Assembly (NCBI RefSeq): GCF_000173415.1
Contig: NZ_ABXW01000045.1
Coordinates: 1-64,000, forward strand
From: Providencia alcalifaciens DSM 30120
GTDB taxonomy: Bacteria > Pseudomonadota > Gammaproteobacteria > Enterobacterales > Enterobacteriaceae
Length of the DNA stretch: 64,000 nucleotides
Direction: 5' to 3'
Part shown: piece by piece, positions 1 through 11,779 of the stretch
Numbering within the stretch: the first letter of the stretch is position 1
Layout of the letters: every line of letters begins with the position of its first letter
The notes under the pieces: generated by a model
The model's database searches: none
The model's input: only the letters and a program-made list of their open reading frames with translations
What the model was told of the DNA's origin: nothing
Position numbers and translations under genes: made by a program

Positions 1-25
1 TCATTTATGTTGTCATCGTCGGCGG

Positions 26-101
26 TGGTGGGCGATAGCGGGCTCGAACCACTGACCCCCTCCTTGTAAGGGAGGTGCTCTACCAACTGAGCTAATCGCC
101 C
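26..101 (-). tRNA. tRNA-Val (anticodon TAC)
   Basis: The minus strand folds as a 76-nt tRNA whose 5' end GGGCGAT pairs with ATCGCCC before an encoded ACCA tail. The anticodon loop is CTTACAA, giving anticodon TAC for valine. It closely resembles E. coli valU. In E. coli a valU-valX-valY-lysV cluster lies divergently upstream of gltX, so further tRNA genes probably continue beyond the left window edge. Its promoter is at 120-147. Confidence 0.96.
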
Positions 102-119
102 CGTCGTCGATGGAGGTGC

Positions 120-147
120 ATTATAGGGATACTACATTCTGAGTCAA
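120..147 (-). promoter_or_regulatory. Sigma-70 promoter of tRNA-Val
   Basis: On the minus strand TTGACT (147-142) and TATAAT (125-120) are separated by 16 bases. The sequence after the -10 box (GCACC) is GC-rich, as is usual for stable-RNA promoters under stringent control. It sits directly upstream of the tRNA-Val gene. Confidence 0.8.
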
Positions 148-573
148 CGGTTTTTGAATAGATTTTTTCTGTTCGTTGCAAAAATAATCAAGATGTTTTA
201 ATTATCACCTAACAAGTGCCCTTTTTAATCAATTATCTACAATATCTTACTAAATTTTCTTAGAAAAAAATCACCAAAAGCTATCCAGACTAAAAATCTT
301 AGACACTATTTTTTCAATTTGATGATTTTCTTTATCTGTAAAGAGAGAAGCTGATTGAGGATTCATTATAGGATGATAGAATAGAGGGACATTTTAGCAA
401 TGCTTAATAAAATCAGGATGCAAGGTCAGCGTATGAAGTCATCCTTTCATGGATGCGCGTCTCCCTTTTAGCCCGTAATATAACAATCGTGTTCATTCCC
501 TATTGTTGTGTTGCATAAAATCCGATGAATATAAGCGCACAAGAAACAACGTTTCGCAATTAAGGCAATCTCG
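148..573. other. Intergenic region upstream of gltX
   Basis: This AT-rich stretch has no credible gene. It contains the candidate gltX promoter near 506-535 and a small CATCC/GGATG hairpin around 440-456. Nothing else recognisable is seen. Confidence 0.6.
506..535 (+). promoter_or_regulatory. Candidate gltX promoter
   Basis: TTGTGT (506-511) and TATAAG (530-535) lie 18 bases apart about 40 bases upstream of the gltX start. The -35 match is modest, so this is a candidate only. Confidence 0.4.
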
Positions 574-1995
574 ATGAGTAAAATCAAAACCCGTTTTGCA
601 CCAAGCCCAACTGGCTACCTGCACGTTGGTGGTGCTCGTACCGCCCTGTATTCCTGGTTATTTAGTCGCCACAATCAGGGCGAATTTGTCCTGCGTATTG
701 AAGACACCGACTTAGAGCGCTCAACCCAGGAAGCTATCGATGCCATTATGGACGGTATGAACTGGTTGAATTTAAATTGGGATGAAGGCCCTTACTACCA
801 AACTAAACGTTTTGATCGCTACAATGCTGTGATCGACGAAATGCTAGAAGCTGGCACCGCTTACCGTTGCTACTGTTCTAAAGAGCGTTTAGAAGCATTA
901 CGCGAAGATCAAATGGCTAAGGGTGAAAAACCACGCTATGACGGTTGCTGCCGTGATCATGAACATAACCACACGGCGGCAGAGCCACATGTTGTCCGTT
1001 TCCGTAACCCACAAGATGGCTCTGTTATTTTCAATGATACCATTCGTGGGCCAATTGAATTCAGTAACCAAGAACTGGATGATCTGATCATTCGCCGTAC
1101 TGATGGCTCACCAACTTACAACTTCTGTGTTGTTATTGATGACTGGGATATGGAAATTACTCATGTCATTCGTGGTGAAGATCATATTAATAATACACCT
1201 CGTCAAATCAATATTCTGAAAGCATTGGGGGCACCAGTGCCTGAATATGCTCACGTTTCGATGATTCTAGGCGATGATGGCAAAAAACTCTCTAAACGCC
1301 ATGGCGCAGTTAGCGTTATGCAATACCGTGATGACGGTTATCTGCCACAAGCACTACTAAACTATTTAGTTCGCTTAGGCTGGTCACACGGCGACCAAGA
1401 AATCTTCACGATTGAAGAGATGAAAGAATATTTCTCTCTTGATGCTATCAGCAAGTCAGCAAGTGCATTCAACACTGAAAAATTACAGTGGCTGAACCAT
1501 CACTACATCAATACCCTGCCAGCTGAAGAAGTAGCAACCTACCTCGCATGGCATATCGAACAACAAAATATCGATACCAGCACAGGTCCACAATTAGTTG
1601 AATTAATCAAACTATTAGGTGAACGTTGCAAGACACTGAAAGAAATGGCGGAATCATGCCATTACTTCTATCAAGATTTTGACGAATTTGATGCTGATGC
1701 AGCGAAAAAACATTTACGTCCAGTCGCTCGTCAACCATTAGAAGTAGTGAAAGATAAACTCATCGCTATCTCAGATTGGACTGCGGAAAATGTTCATCAG
1801 GCAATCGAAGCAACAGCTGCTGAGTTAAACGTCGGTATGGGTAAAGTGGGTATGCCACTACGTGTTGCAGTGACAGGTGCGGGTCAATCCCCAGCTTTAG
1901 ATGTTACCGTTCACGCTATTGGTCAAGCACGCTCCATTGCTCGCATTGAAAAAGCATTAGCGTATATCGCAGAACGCGAAGCATCTGCACAATAA
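574..1995 (+). CDS. gltX: Glutamate--tRNA ligase
   Basis: This class I aminoacyl-tRNA synthetase (473 aa) charges tRNA-Glu with glutamate in the cytosol. The ATP-binding HIGH-type motif is in [11 protein letters not shown] near residues 10-20, and the KMSKS-type motif is KLSKR near residue 240. A zinc-binding set typical of E. coli GluRS is visible as CYC (about residues 98-100) and CCRDH (about 125-128). Length matches the family. The ATG start is preceded by AAGG. The tRNA genes on both sides repeat the E. coli arrangement, and a terminator follows at once. Confidence 0.98.
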   Translation: MSKIKTRFAPSPTGYLHVGGARTALYSWLFSRHNQGEFVLRIEDTDLERSTQEAIDAIMDGMNWLNLNWDEGPYYQTKRFDRYNAVIDEMLEAGTAYRCYCSKERLEALREDQMAKGEKPRYDGCCRDHEHNHTAAEPHVVRFRNPQDGSVIFNDTIRGPIEFSNQELDDLIIRRTDGSPTYNFCVVIDDWDMEITHVIRGEDHINNTPRQINILKALGAPVPEYAHVSMILGDDGKKLSKRHGAVSVMQYRDDGYLPQALLNYLVRLGWSHGDQEIFTIEEMKEYFSLDAISKSASAFNTEKLQWLNHHYINTLPAEEVATYLAWHIEQQNIDTSTGPQLVELIKLLGERCKTLKEMAESCHYFYQDFDEFDADAAKKHLRPVARQPLEVVKDKLIAISDWTAENVHQAIEATAAELNVGMGKVGMPLRVAVTGAGQSPALDVTVHAIGQARSIARIEKALAYIAEREASAQ

Positions 1996-2009
1996 GCCCC
2001 TCTCTATTT

Positions 2010-2044
2010 ACTGCCTCTTAACTTCAGGGGCAGTTTTCTTTTTG
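2010..2044 (+). terminator. Rho-independent terminator of gltX
   Basis: ACTGCCTCT (2010-2018) pairs with AGGGGCAGT (2026-2034), with one G-T pair, and TTTCTTTTTG follows. It lies 15 bases after the gltX stop codon. Confidence 0.85.
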
Positions 2045-2120
2045 CCTCCCCCTTCAAATGGGAATTGATTGCAAAATGTTCTATATTTCAGCAATTAAAC
2101 CCGAAAAACATATTAATATA

Positions 2121-2149
2121 TTGACACTCCAACCGAGCTTGAATATGAT
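2121..2149 (+). promoter_or_regulatory. Promoter of the tRNA-Ala pair
   Basis: A perfect TTGACA (2121-2126) and TATGAT (2144-2149) are separated by 17 bases and followed by a GC-rich discriminator (GCCTCCCG). The first tRNA begins 26 bases later. This is a strong stringent-type stable-RNA promoter. Confidence 0.85.
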
Positions 2150-2174
2150 GCCTCCCGTCCAAAAGATTTTGTTT

Positions 2175-2250
<76 letters not shown>

Positions 2251-2312
2251 TCTAAAACCAGTTTAGATGGTAGAATTTGAACAATAAATTCCAACAAAAA
2301 CACTTTCGTTCG

Positions 2313-2388
<76 letters not shown>

Positions 2389-2601
2389 AATCTCCCTTAT
2401 TTCCCATTCTTATTTACTTAATTGTTCTTACCTACTTTCCTAAAAATAACACCTAAAATTTCACTTAACTCATTCAATCCTACTTATCTATCTGTTCACA
2501 ACTAATTTACTCATATATAATTAACTTATAATTTTATTTAAATAAAATTATTCAGATGTGCAATCGCATATCGTTTGTTTTCCACTTCAACTAGGTGAGT
2601 T

Positions 2602-3933
2602 ATGCCACACATAGATGCCGATATCATCGTGATAGGAGCAGGTGTTTCAGGTTTATCAGTCGCAAATCAGTTACAATCTCAACATAAAAAAATCCTTATT
2701 TTAGAAGCTCGCAATCGCCTCGGTGGACGAATCCATACCCAAGAAATTGACAACCAATTTTATGATTTAGGCGCATCATGGATCCACGGGATCACCAATA
2801 ATCCAATTAATGCGATTGCTCAGCAGCACCATATTCAAACTGTCGTTTTCAATTACCAAGATGCGATTTTCTATAAGAAAAATGGCTTGGTTTTATGTGA
2901 AGATGAAAAAGAGGCTTTTGAAGCAGGCCTTGATTATTTGATGAACCAGTTTGAAATCATGTCATCTCCTTGCCAATTTAATAATGCGGCAGAAGCGCTA
3001 ACTAGCTGGCTCCAAAGCCCGGAGTTTCACCATTTGCTCACCGTACAACACCGTGCGGATCAATCACTATTTGAGCAGCTGCAAGTGAGTTTACATGAAT
3101 TTTTTGAGGTCATCGCAGAAGATCCCTGTGCATGTACGCTAGAGACCTTATCACCGCATTTTTTACAATTAGAAGGCTTTTGTGAAGGCGATGAAGTGAT
3201 TTTCCCTCGAGGGTACTCACAAATCATCGAAACGCTATCTGATGGGCTAAATATTCGTCTTAACCATCCCGTTAAGCATATTGATTACCATGATAACCAC
3301 GTTACCGTGACAACCCATGATGACCAACAATTTCATGCCACTAAAGTGGTTATTACTGTACCGCTTGGTGTCCTGAAGAAAGAAGCTATTCAATTCACAC
3401 CAGCACTACCTAATGTAACTCAAGATGCGATTAACCAACTTGGATTTGGTGTATTCAATAAACTATTTATCACTTTTGAGCATGCATTTTGGCGTAAGGA
3501 TTCACTCAATAATGTGAATAGTATGTATATCCATGAGTCTGATTACTGGCTCAATTTTATGGATGTAAGCACGATTTACCAAAAACCAACCCTACTCTTT
3601 CTATTTGGTGGGTTGTCCGCAAAATGGCTTGAGGAGTGTGATGAGCAGACCGCATGGCATGAATTACAAGCATCACTCTGTAAAGTGTTTGATCATGTTC
3701 CCGCGCCAATACGTTTGATGAAAACCGAATGGGAAAAAGATATTTATGCGTATGGCTCATTTAGTTATCCTGCATCTAACTATTCAGCCAATCAAATCGC
3801 ACAATTAAAACAGCCTATTGATAATAAAATCTTCTTTGCGGGAGAGCATTTAGCACTATTAGGCGCAGGTACTGTGCATGGCGCTTACCAATCAGGTATA
3901 GAAACGGCTAATACAGTGATCAGCACACAATAA
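2602..3933 (+). CDS. FAD-dependent amine oxidase (monoamine/polyamine oxidase family)
   Basis: The protein (443 aa) belongs to the flavin amine oxidase family, which oxidises amines with release of H2O2 and an aldehyde. A Rossmann FAD-binding motif, VIGAGVSGLSVANQL, is near residue 10, followed by LEARNRLGGR, the family's second FAD signature. The C-terminus carries FFAGEHLALLGAGTVHGAY, the usual FAD-contacting end. No signal peptide is seen, so it is probably cytoplasmic. The substrate cannot be told from sequence. It stands alone between the tRNA-Ala genes and ypeB, where E. coli has xapRBA, so it looks like an accessory gene. Confidence 0.85.
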   Translation: MPHIDADIIVIGAGVSGLSVANQLQSQHKKILILEARNRLGGRIHTQEIDNQFYDLGASWIHGITNNPINAIAQQHHIQTVVFNYQDAIFYKKNGLVLCEDEKEAFEAGLDYLMNQFEIMSSPCQFNNAAEALTSWLQSPEFHHLLTVQHRADQSLFEQLQVSLHEFFEVIAEDPCACTLETLSPHFLQLEGFCEGDEVIFPRGYSQIIETLSDGLNIRLNHPVKHIDYHDNHVTVTTHDDQQFHATKVVITVPLGVLKKEAIQFTPALPNVTQDAINQLGFGVFNKLFITFEHAFWRKDSLNNVNSMYIHESDYWLNFMDVSTIYQKPTLLFLFGGLSAKWLEECDEQTAWHELQASLCKVFDHVPAPIRLMKTEWEKDIYAYGSFSYPASNYSANQIAQLKQPIDNKIFFAGEHLALLGAGTVHGAYQSGIETANTVISTQ

Positions 3934-3955
3934 TAGGCCATTAAGCCTCTACCCC

Positions 3956-4171
3956 TTATTGGCGTTTTAGAGGCTTAACAATGCTATCTAGCCCTTCAAT
4001 CTTCAGCCCTAATGTCATTTCCATCAACTGTCCTAACCGCCCTGCCGGAAACTCCCCTTTTTTATAAAACCATAATAGGTATTCCTCTGGCAGGTCAATC
4101 AGTATGCAACCTTTATATTTACCAAACGGCATCGATGTATTAGCTATATCAATTAAGTCTTGTTTTTCCAT
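3956..4171 (-). CDS. ypeB: DUF3820 family protein YpeB
   Basis: This small protein (71 aa) carries the conserved MPFGKYKG and LPEEYLLWFYKKGEFPAG pattern of DUF3820. Its function is unknown. E. coli ypeB lies in the same neighbourhood next to ligA, which supports the name. The start is supported by GAGGAAAGA just before the ATG. It converges with the amine oxidase gene. An inverted repeat TTAAGCCTCT/AGAGGCTTAA (3941-3950 and 3969-3978) spans the junction, its right arm inside the ypeB 3' end. Confidence 0.85.
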   Translation of the reverse strand: MEKQDLIDIANTSMPFGKYKGCILIDLPEEYLLWFYKKGEFPAGRLGQLMEMTLGLKIEGLDSIVKPLKRQ

Positions 4172-4210
4172 TCTTTCCTCATGCTTTATCGATAGAAAGC
4201 CTTAGACATA

Positions 4211-4240
4211 AAAAAACGGCATTCACTGAATGCCGTTTTT
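4211..4240 (-). terminator. Terminator of nupC
   Basis: A perfect 9-bp stem, ACGGCATTC/GAATGCCGT, has a 3-base loop and is flanked by A and T runs on both sides. It lies just after the nupC stop codon on the minus strand, so it ends nupC transcription before ypeB. Confidence 0.88.
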
Positions 4241-4266
4241 CACTGTAACACTTTTTATAGCGGTAA

Positions 4267-5451
4267 CTACAGGATTAATCCAACCACTGCCGCAGATAAG
4301 AAGCTTACCAGTGTTGAACCATACAGTAATTTCAGACCAAAACGTGCAACGGTATTTCCTTGTTTTTCATCTAACCCTTTAATCGCACCAGCAATAATAC
4401 CGATAGAAGAGAAGTTAGCGAACGAAACTAAGAATACGGATAAAATACCAACAGAACGGTCTGATAAACCTGATGCCACTGCTTTTAAGCCATCCATTGC
4501 TACGAATTCGTTAGTGACCATCTTCACAGCCATGATGCCGCCAACTTGCAGTGCTTCATTAGCAGGAATACCTAACATCCAAGCAAATGGATAGAACACA
4601 TAACCCAGCATGGTCTGGAAGCTCACGCCGAATATCGCGGAACAGATACCATTAACCATGGCAATCAGTGCAATAAAACCAATCAGCATCGCAGAAACGA
4701 TAATCGCAACTTTAAACCCTGCAAGAATATATTCACCTAGCATTTCGAAGAAACTTTGACCTTCATGCAGACTACGCATTTGGATCTCTTTTTCCCCTTC
4801 AGGTGGGTACGGGTTGATCAGTGATAATACAACGAACGTACCAAACATGTTCAGCACCAGCGCTGCAACCACATATTTTGGATCCAACATCGTCATGTAT
4901 GCGCCAACAATTGACATTGAAACGGTCGACATCGCCGTTGCTGCCATCGTGTACATTCTTCTTTCTGACATGCTGCTTAATTGGTCTTTATATGCAATAA
5001 AGTTTTCTGACTGACCCAGCAATAATGAGCTCACTGCGTTGAATGACTCAAGTTTACCCATACCGTTAACTTTCGATAACACCGTACCGATGATACGAAT
5101 GACAAAAGGCAGTACTTTAATGTGTTGTAGAATACCAATCAGCGCTGAAATGAAGATGATTGGACACAGCACTTGCAGGAAGAAGAAGGCCAAGTTTCCT
5201 TCAATCATTCCACCGAAGATGAATTTAGTCCCTTCTGCTGCATAACCCAACAAGTGGGTAAAGACACCAGCAACAGCAAGAACAAAGGACTCACCAATAC
5301 CTGATTTTAAGAACAAGTAAGCGAGCGCAATTTGAATAACGAGCAATTGAATAACGTAGCGTGGACGAATCCCTCTACGGTTACTACTCGCTAGAATCGC
5401 AAGTGCAGCGATAATAACTATGGATAAAATAAAGTGCAGGATCGAGGTCAT
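4267..5451 (-). CDS. nupC: Concentrative nucleoside transporter NupC
   Basis: This inner-membrane symporter (394 aa) of the CNT family imports nucleosides with protons. It closely matches E. coli NupC along its length, including [23 protein letters not shown] and [20 protein letters not shown]. Several hydrophobic segments are evident. The ATG at 5451 is chosen because GGAG lies 7 bases upstream and it reproduces the E. coli N-terminus; an upstream TTG would add five residues. A CRP-type site and -10 box lie upstream at 5491-5535. E. coli has nupC elsewhere, next to the nupC-specific region, not beside ligA. Confidence 0.93.
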   Translation of the reverse strand: MTSILHFILSIVIIAALAILASSNRRGIRPRYVIQLLVIQIALAYLFLKSGIGESFVLAVAGVFTHLLGYAAEGTKFIFGGMIEGNLAFFFLQVLCPIIFISALIGILQHIKVLPFVIRIIGTVLSKVNGMGKLESFNAVSSLLLGQSENFIAYKDQLSSMSERRMYTMAATAMSTVSMSIVGAYMTMLDPKYVVAALVLNMFGTFVVLSLINPYPPEGEKEIQMRSLHEGQSFFEMLGEYILAGFKVAIIVSAMLIGFIALIAMVNGICSAIFGVSFQTMLGYVFYPFAWMLGIPANEALQVGGIMAVKMVTNEFVAMDGLKAVASGLSDRSVGILSVFLVSFANFSSIGIIAGAIKGLDEKQGNTVARFGLKLLYGSTLVSFLSAAVVGLIL

Positions 5452-5490
5452 ATTTGACTCCAACAAAGTTACGAATCAGTCTATGCGCAT

Positions 5491-5535
5491 ATTCTATGTA
5501 ATGGGCAACATTTAAATGAGATTAAAATCACATTA
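5491..5535 (-). promoter_or_regulatory. nupC promoter with class II CRP site
   Basis: A near-consensus CRP palindrome, TGAGA-N6-TCACA (5517-5532), has A/T flanks that also match. On the minus strand TAGAAT (5496-5491) would set transcription start near 5484 and place the CRP centre about 41 bases upstream, the class II position. CRP control of nupC is known in E. coli. Binding here is inferred. Confidence 0.65.
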
Positions 5536-5629
5536 ATATGAAAACTGGCTCTACCATTTTTCCAAAAGTAACGACCAGATCACGTTTCACGAATCACGTC
5601 CCAATAACAACAGGATAAATGTTAGCCAG

Positions 5630-5671
5630 AAAATAATAAATGCCATTATCCCCTTGGTTGATAATGGCATT
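5630..5671 (-). terminator. Terminator of ligA
   Basis: AATGCCATTAT (5639-5649) and ATAATGGCATT (5661-5671) form a perfect 11-bp stem. On the minus strand TTTATTATTTTC follows. It lies just downstream of the ligA stop codon. Confidence 0.85.
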
Positions 5672-5693
5672 GCGCATTAAATATAGGTCACGA

Positions 5694-7733
<2,040 letters not shown>

Positions 7734-7748
7734 TCACCAATAGATATA

Positions 7749-7773
7749 AAAAACCCCCTAAGTCGGGGGTTTT
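7749..7773 (-). terminator. Terminator between zipA and ligA
   Basis: A stem of ACCCCC and GGGGGT with flanking A and T runs lies a few bases beyond the zipA stop codon on the minus strand. It may reduce readthrough into ligA. Confidence 0.75.
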
Positions 7774-7775
7774 AA

Positions 7776-8849
7776 TTAACTTAATGTATTTCGAATTCTT
7801 GCATGATACACCTCTATTTTTTGAGGTGTCAGTATTTTTCGTTCATCATCCAATACAACACCGCCTGCATCTGATGCGATGCGCTGCGCGGCTTGAAGCA
7901 TGAGTTTAAAGTTTTGGCTCGCCTCACCGTACGATGGCACCATCATAAAGATAGAGACACCCGGCGTCGTGAAATCAGCCATAGCTTCTGGATCAAATGA
8001 GCCTGGCTTCACCATATTCGCCAAACTAAAGAGGACTGGACCAGACCCCGCTGGGTGCACATGGCGGTGGAAAATATTCATGGCTCCGAATTGGAAACCT
8101 GCCTGAAGAATACTTTGCAACAAAGCTTCACCTTCAAGAACTTGACCATGATGTGCCGCAACGTGCAGTACCAGAACAATTTCTTTTTCGCTTGCAGAGG
8201 CGGCTTTCTCGGTCGATGCAGTCTCAGGCTCTTGTGCAACTTCAGCGTGAGAATGTGCAACTGACTGCGCCGTATCCTGAGAAACTGGAGCTTGTGTTGC
8301 AGGCGATTGAGGTGCTCGCTCTTGAACGGGTGCAACAGAGGTTGCCGGCTCAGGATAAATTCTTACTGGCTCTGAAACATGTTCTTGAACATCAGCATCA
8401 TCCGCAATATTAATCGTTAATTGCTCTGGTGCCTGACGATTATCGGCATGTGGAGCAAATACTGGCTCAGAAGCAACTGATTTAGCGACTTTAGGAGCAA
8501 GTTGCGGTGAGTGCTCTGCCGTTAAATTAAACTCAGGCTCTGCGTCACGTTGCGTTGTATGAGATGGAGAAATATGAGGTTGAACAACGGGCTCAACACG
8601 CGGCTCTTCTTTCACCATATAGATAGGCTGATCGTCAACAGCGACTTTTTGTGTCGGTTGATTCTCAGTAAACAAAGCAGAATCATCATATTCAGATGAG
8701 TTTTCCTGCGTGTCATTCTTTCTACGTTTTACAGGTCTGTCGCGAAATAACTTAGAGCGCTCTTTACGGCTGGTCCATAAACCATGCAGTAATAAAGCGA
8801 CAATCGCTATCGCACCTACGACCACTAATATTAGACGCAAATCCTGCAT
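7776..8849 (-). CDS. zipA: Cell division protein ZipA
   Basis: ZipA (357 aa) anchors FtsZ to the inner membrane at the division site. Residues about 5-25 form the N-terminal membrane anchor ([20 protein letters not shown]), followed by a basic stretch and a long low-complexity linker rich in P, Q, A and E (about 45-215). The C-terminal FtsZ-binding domain starts near 222 ([15 protein letters not shown]) and includes [16 protein letters not shown]. Size and domain order are typical. The divergent cysZ and downstream ligA repeat the E. coli arrangement. Confidence 0.96.
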   Translation of the reverse strand: MQDLRLILVVVGAIAIVALLLHGLWTSRKERSKLFRDRPVKRRKNDTQENSSEYDDSALFTENQPTQKVAVDDQPIYMVKEEPRVEPVVQPHISPSHTTQRDAEPEFNLTAEHSPQLAPKVAKSVASEPVFAPHADNRQAPEQLTINIADDADVQEHVSEPVRIYPEPATSVAPVQERAPQSPATQAPVSQDTAQSVAHSHAEVAQEPETASTEKAASASEKEIVLVLHVAAHHGQVLEGEALLQSILQAGFQFGAMNIFHRHVHPAGSGPVLFSLANMVKPGSFDPEAMADFTTPGVSIFMMVPSYGEASQNFKLMLQAAQRIASDAGGVVLDDERKILTPQKIEVYHARIRNTLS

Positions 8850-9068
8850 CGCTGCTATCTCTAGTTGATGAATAATGATGCCATCACGGCGGAAACTACC
8901 TTAAGATTATTTCTCAATTGCTCTAAGTGCAACCCTCAGAACGATTTTCTTACAAGAAAGAGAATATTCCGCTTTCATTTGCTGCTTTTTTATACAAAAT
9001 TATCACTAGTCAGTGTAATTTCATACCTATATGATACATGCTCACCCGTAAAGGAGATAATAAGAAGT

Positions 9069-9833
9069 ATGACCCAATCGACATTTTCGCCACAAAAAAA
9101 TCACTCTGGATTTTATTACTTTTCCCAAGGGTGGCGACTAATCACTCGTCCTGGTATTAAACGTTTTGTACTTTTGCCTCTGTTAGCAAACATTCTGTTA
9201 CTTGGTGGTGCTTTTTGGTGGTTATATAGCAAACTGGGTGGATGGATTGAGCAGGTCATGAGCTATATTCCTAGCTGGCTACAATGGCTTGACTATTTAA
9301 TTTGGCCCCTCGCTGTCATTTCTATCTTACTGGTATTTAGCTATTTCTTTAGTACCATCGCCAATATTATTGCGGCGCCATTTAACGGCTGGTTATCCGA
9401 GCATTTAGAAGCTGAACTGACGGGTAAACCTGCTCCTGATACAGGTATGGCTGAACTACTAAAAGATGTGCCACGCATGATTAAACGTGAATTTGTGCGT
9501 ATTGCTTACTATTTACCACGCGCTATCGTGCTATTGGTCCTGTTCTTTATCCCAGGGATTGGGCAAACTGTCGCCCCTGTTTTATGGTTCCTATTCGGCG
9601 CATGGATGATGTCCATTCAATATTGTGACTATCCTTTTGATAACCATCGCGTTGGATTCAATGACATGAAGCAAGCGCTCTCAAAAGACCGCGTGAATAA
9701 TGTTCAATTTGGTGGTGCTGTCAGCTTACTCATGATGATTCCAATTCTGAACTTAGTGATCATGCCTGTTGCCGTCTGTGGAGCAACATTAATGTGGGTC
9801 GACCGCTATCGCGCTCGTTATGCTCGCTACTAA
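9069..9833 (+). CDS. cysZ: Sulfate transporter CysZ
   Basis: CysZ (254 aa) is an inner-membrane protein that moves sulfate into the cell for cysteine synthesis. The hydrophobic segments at about residues 30-55 and 70-95, and in the second half, fit the family. The ATG at 9069 is chosen because AAGGAG lies upstream and the length then matches E. coli CysZ (253 aa); the same frame stays open to 8865 but the extra residues are not conserved. It is transcribed toward cysK. Confidence 0.94.
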   Translation: MTQSTFSPQKNHSGFYYFSQGWRLITRPGIKRFVLLPLLANILLLGGAFWWLYSKLGGWIEQVMSYIPSWLQWLDYLIWPLAVISILLVFSYFFSTIANIIAAPFNGWLSEHLEAELTGKPAPDTGMAELLKDVPRMIKREFVRIAYYLPRAIVLLVLFFIPGIGQTVAPVLWFLFGAWMMSIQYCDYPFDNHRVGFNDMKQALSKDRVNNVQFGGAVSLLMMIPILNLVIMPVAVCGATLMWVDRYRARYARY

Positions 9834-9841
9834 TACTTTTT

Positions 9842-9874
9842 AGGGATATGCAGGTACCCCACCTGCATATCCCT
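9842..9874. repeat. 14-bp perfect inverted repeat after cysZ
   Basis: AGGGATATGCAGGT (9842-9855) and ACCTGCATATCCCT (9861-9874) form a perfect stem with a 5-base loop. No T-run follows on either strand, so it is not a standard terminator although it lies only 8 bases after the cysZ stop. Confidence 0.8.
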
Positions 9875-10073
9875 ACTGTCAACGCTTCTCACTATTCTGC
9901 TCTCCATCATACTTTCAATCTTGGTTATAATAATGCGCTTTTAAATAACCTATGGTTATATTCTAGTGTTAAATCATATTTGCAATAATCAGTTGTTCGA
10001 GTATGTTGAATTCATATTCAATTGTGAAAAGCACACCTAATTCTTGGCTAACCGTTAATTTTAAGGATGTCCC

Positions 10074-11030
10074 ATGAGCAAAATTTATGAAGATAATTCG
10101 TTGACCATTGGAAATACACCATTAGTGCGTTTACAGCATTTTGGCAATGGAAATATTTTAGCGAAAGTGGAATCTCGCAACCCAAGCTTCAGTGTAAAAT
10201 GCCGTGTCGGCGCAAACATGATCTGGGACGCAGAGAAAAAAGGCATCCTGACAAAAGATAAAGAATTGGTAGAACCAACCAGCGGAAACACCGGTATTGC
10301 CCTTGCCTACGTGGCCGCTGCGCGCGGTTATAAATTAACATTGACCATGCCAGAAACCATGAGCGTTGAACGCCGTAAGTTACTAAAAGCCCTTGGCGCA
10401 AATCTGATCCTGACTGAAGGGGCAAAAGGCATGAAAGGTGCGATTGCCAAGGCGGAAGAGATCGTCAATAGCAATCCTAATAAATATCTGTTACTTCAAC
10501 AATTTAGCAACCCCGCCAACCCTGAAATTCACGAAAAAACAACCGGTCCTGAAATTTGGAATGACACCGATGGAAACGTGGATGTTGTCGTGTCAGGCGT
10601 CGGTACTGGTGGAACAATTACTGGCATCGGGCGTTATTTAAAACACACCAAAGGGAAAAAAGACGTGGTTATGGTCGCGGTAGAGCCAACGACCTCCCCA
10701 GTCATTACACAAGCGCTAGCAGGTGAAGAGATCAAACCCGGTCCCCATAAAATTCAAGGGATTGGTGCTGGATTTATTCCAGGTAACTTAGACCTCTCTA
10801 TTATCGACAAAGTCCTTCAAATTAGCGATGACGAAGCCATTTCAACCGCACGTGAACTCATGGAAAAAGAAGGTATTTTAGCCGGGATTTCATCAGGTGC
10901 AGCAATTGCAGCAGCAGTAAAACTGGCCGCTTTACCTGAATATAAAGGTAAAAATATTGTGGTTATTTTGCCTTCATCCGGAGAGCGCTACTTATCCACT
11001 GCCTTGTTTGCCGATATTAATGCAGAATAA
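10074..11030 (+). CDS. cysK: Cysteine synthase A
   Basis: CysK (318 aa) is the PLP-dependent O-acetylserine sulfhydrylase that makes L-cysteine from O-acetylserine and sulfide. The PLP lysine is K42 in NPSFSVKCR. The [20 protein letters not shown] loop and the glycine-rich phosphate-binding loop GVGTGGT are intact. The protein is near-identical to E. coli CysK except for a shorter, different C-terminus (ending ADINAE). It lies between cysZ and ptsH as in E. coli; its own terminator separates it from ptsH. Confidence 0.98.
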   Translation: MSKIYEDNSLTIGNTPLVRLQHFGNGNILAKVESRNPSFSVKCRVGANMIWDAEKKGILTKDKELVEPTSGNTGIALAYVAAARGYKLTLTMPETMSVERRKLLKALGANLILTEGAKGMKGAIAKAEEIVNSNPNKYLLLQQFSNPANPEIHEKTTGPEIWNDTDGNVDVVVSGVGTGGTITGIGRYLKHTKGKKDVVMVAVEPTTSPVITQALAGEEIKPGPHKIQGIGAGFIPGNLDLSIIDKVLQISDDEAISTARELMEKEGILAGISSGAAIAAAVKLAALPEYKGKNIVVILPSSGERYLSTALFADINAE

Positions 11031-11052
11031 TAAACGCTAAGTTAACATTACG

Positions 11053-11082
11053 TTAAAAAAGCACCAGTTAGGTGCTTTTTTT
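11053..11082 (+). terminator. Terminator of cysK
   Basis: AAAAAGCACC and GGTGCTTTTT pair around the loop AGTTA, followed by more T. It lies just after the cysK stop codon. Confidence 0.92.
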
Positions 11083-11385
11083 GTGGGTGAGATCATAAAT
11101 TAGCACGGATTGAGATGATTTATTATCCGGTGTTTAGTATTAAACATAGTAATTATTTCACACCTCGAAATTAATCACTTTTTGGTCACTTATGTTCTGA
11201 AATGCAGAATACCCACCAAAAGTGTGGTGTGATACATAAGCTAAAAAAATGATAATTTGGTTGATACCAAACAAAGTAGCAAACCAGATGAATCATTGAT
11301 AATCTAAATTATACGCATGTACAGCATATTTCATCTACAATAGGCTGTGTCATCATAAAAAACTTAAAATCACTGAGGAAATATT
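11083..11385 (+). promoter_or_regulatory. pts operon leader region
   Basis: This gene-free stretch must hold the ptsHI-crr promoters. I see a CRP half-site (TGTGA near 11228) and a small palindrome TTTGGT/ACCAAA (11256-11271), but no convincing complete -35/-10 pair. In E. coli this region has several CRP-dependent promoters. Confidence 0.4.
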
Positions 11386-11643
11386 ATGTTCCAGCAAGAA
11401 GTTACTATTACAGCACCTAATGGTTTACATACTCGCCCTGCGGCTCAATTCGTTAAAGAAGCAAAAGCATTCACTTCTGATATCACCTTGAGCTCAGGCG
11501 GTAAATCAGCGAGCGCAAAAAGTCTGTTTAAACTACAAACTTTAGGTTTAACTCAAGGTACAGTAGTCACCATTTCTGCTGAAGGTGAAGACGAGCAACA
11601 AGCAGTTGAGTTTTTAGTTAAACTGATGGGCGAGTTAGAATAA
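11386..11643 (+). CDS. ptsH: Phosphocarrier protein HPr
   Basis: HPr (85 aa) relays phosphate from enzyme I to the sugar-specific EIIA proteins of the phosphotransferase system in the cytosol. The phosphorylated histidine is H15 in NGLHTRPAA, and the conserved S46 lies in AKSLFKL. Length is exactly that of E. coli HPr. A GAGGAAA ribosome binding site precedes the ATG. It starts the ptsH-ptsI-crr cluster, but the gap to ptsI is 136 bases and holds a hairpin. Confidence 0.98.
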   Translation: MFQQEVTITAPNGLHTRPAAQFVKEAKAFTSDITLSSGGKSASAKSLFKLQTLGLTQGTVVTISAEGEDEQQAVEFLVKLMGELE

Positions 11644-11683
11644 TTTTCCACTCTGCCATCTTGTTTTAACGTAATAATTCCCC

Positions 11684-11708
11684 GTCCCTGAATACATTAT
11701 TCGGGGAC
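11684..11708 (+). repeat. Hairpin in the ptsH-ptsI spacer
   Basis: GTCCCTGAATA (11684-11694) and TATTCGGGGAC (11698-11708) form an 11-bp stem with one G-T pair and a CAT loop. No T-run follows, so it is more likely an RNA stability or processing element than a terminator. Confidence 0.7.
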
Positions 11709-11779
11709 ACCTGCTTAATCACTTATATCTACTGTTGTCTCTGCAACATCAAAACTCCTATCAGTAGTAAGGTAATATT

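Noticed and set aside
8055-8413. Several open frames antisense to zipA
   Set aside because: They lie in the low-complexity P/Q/A linker of zipA, which keeps other frames open by chance.
11226-11243. CRP site upstream of ptsH
   Set aside because: Only one half (TGTGA) fits; the second half does not match, so no full site is claimed.
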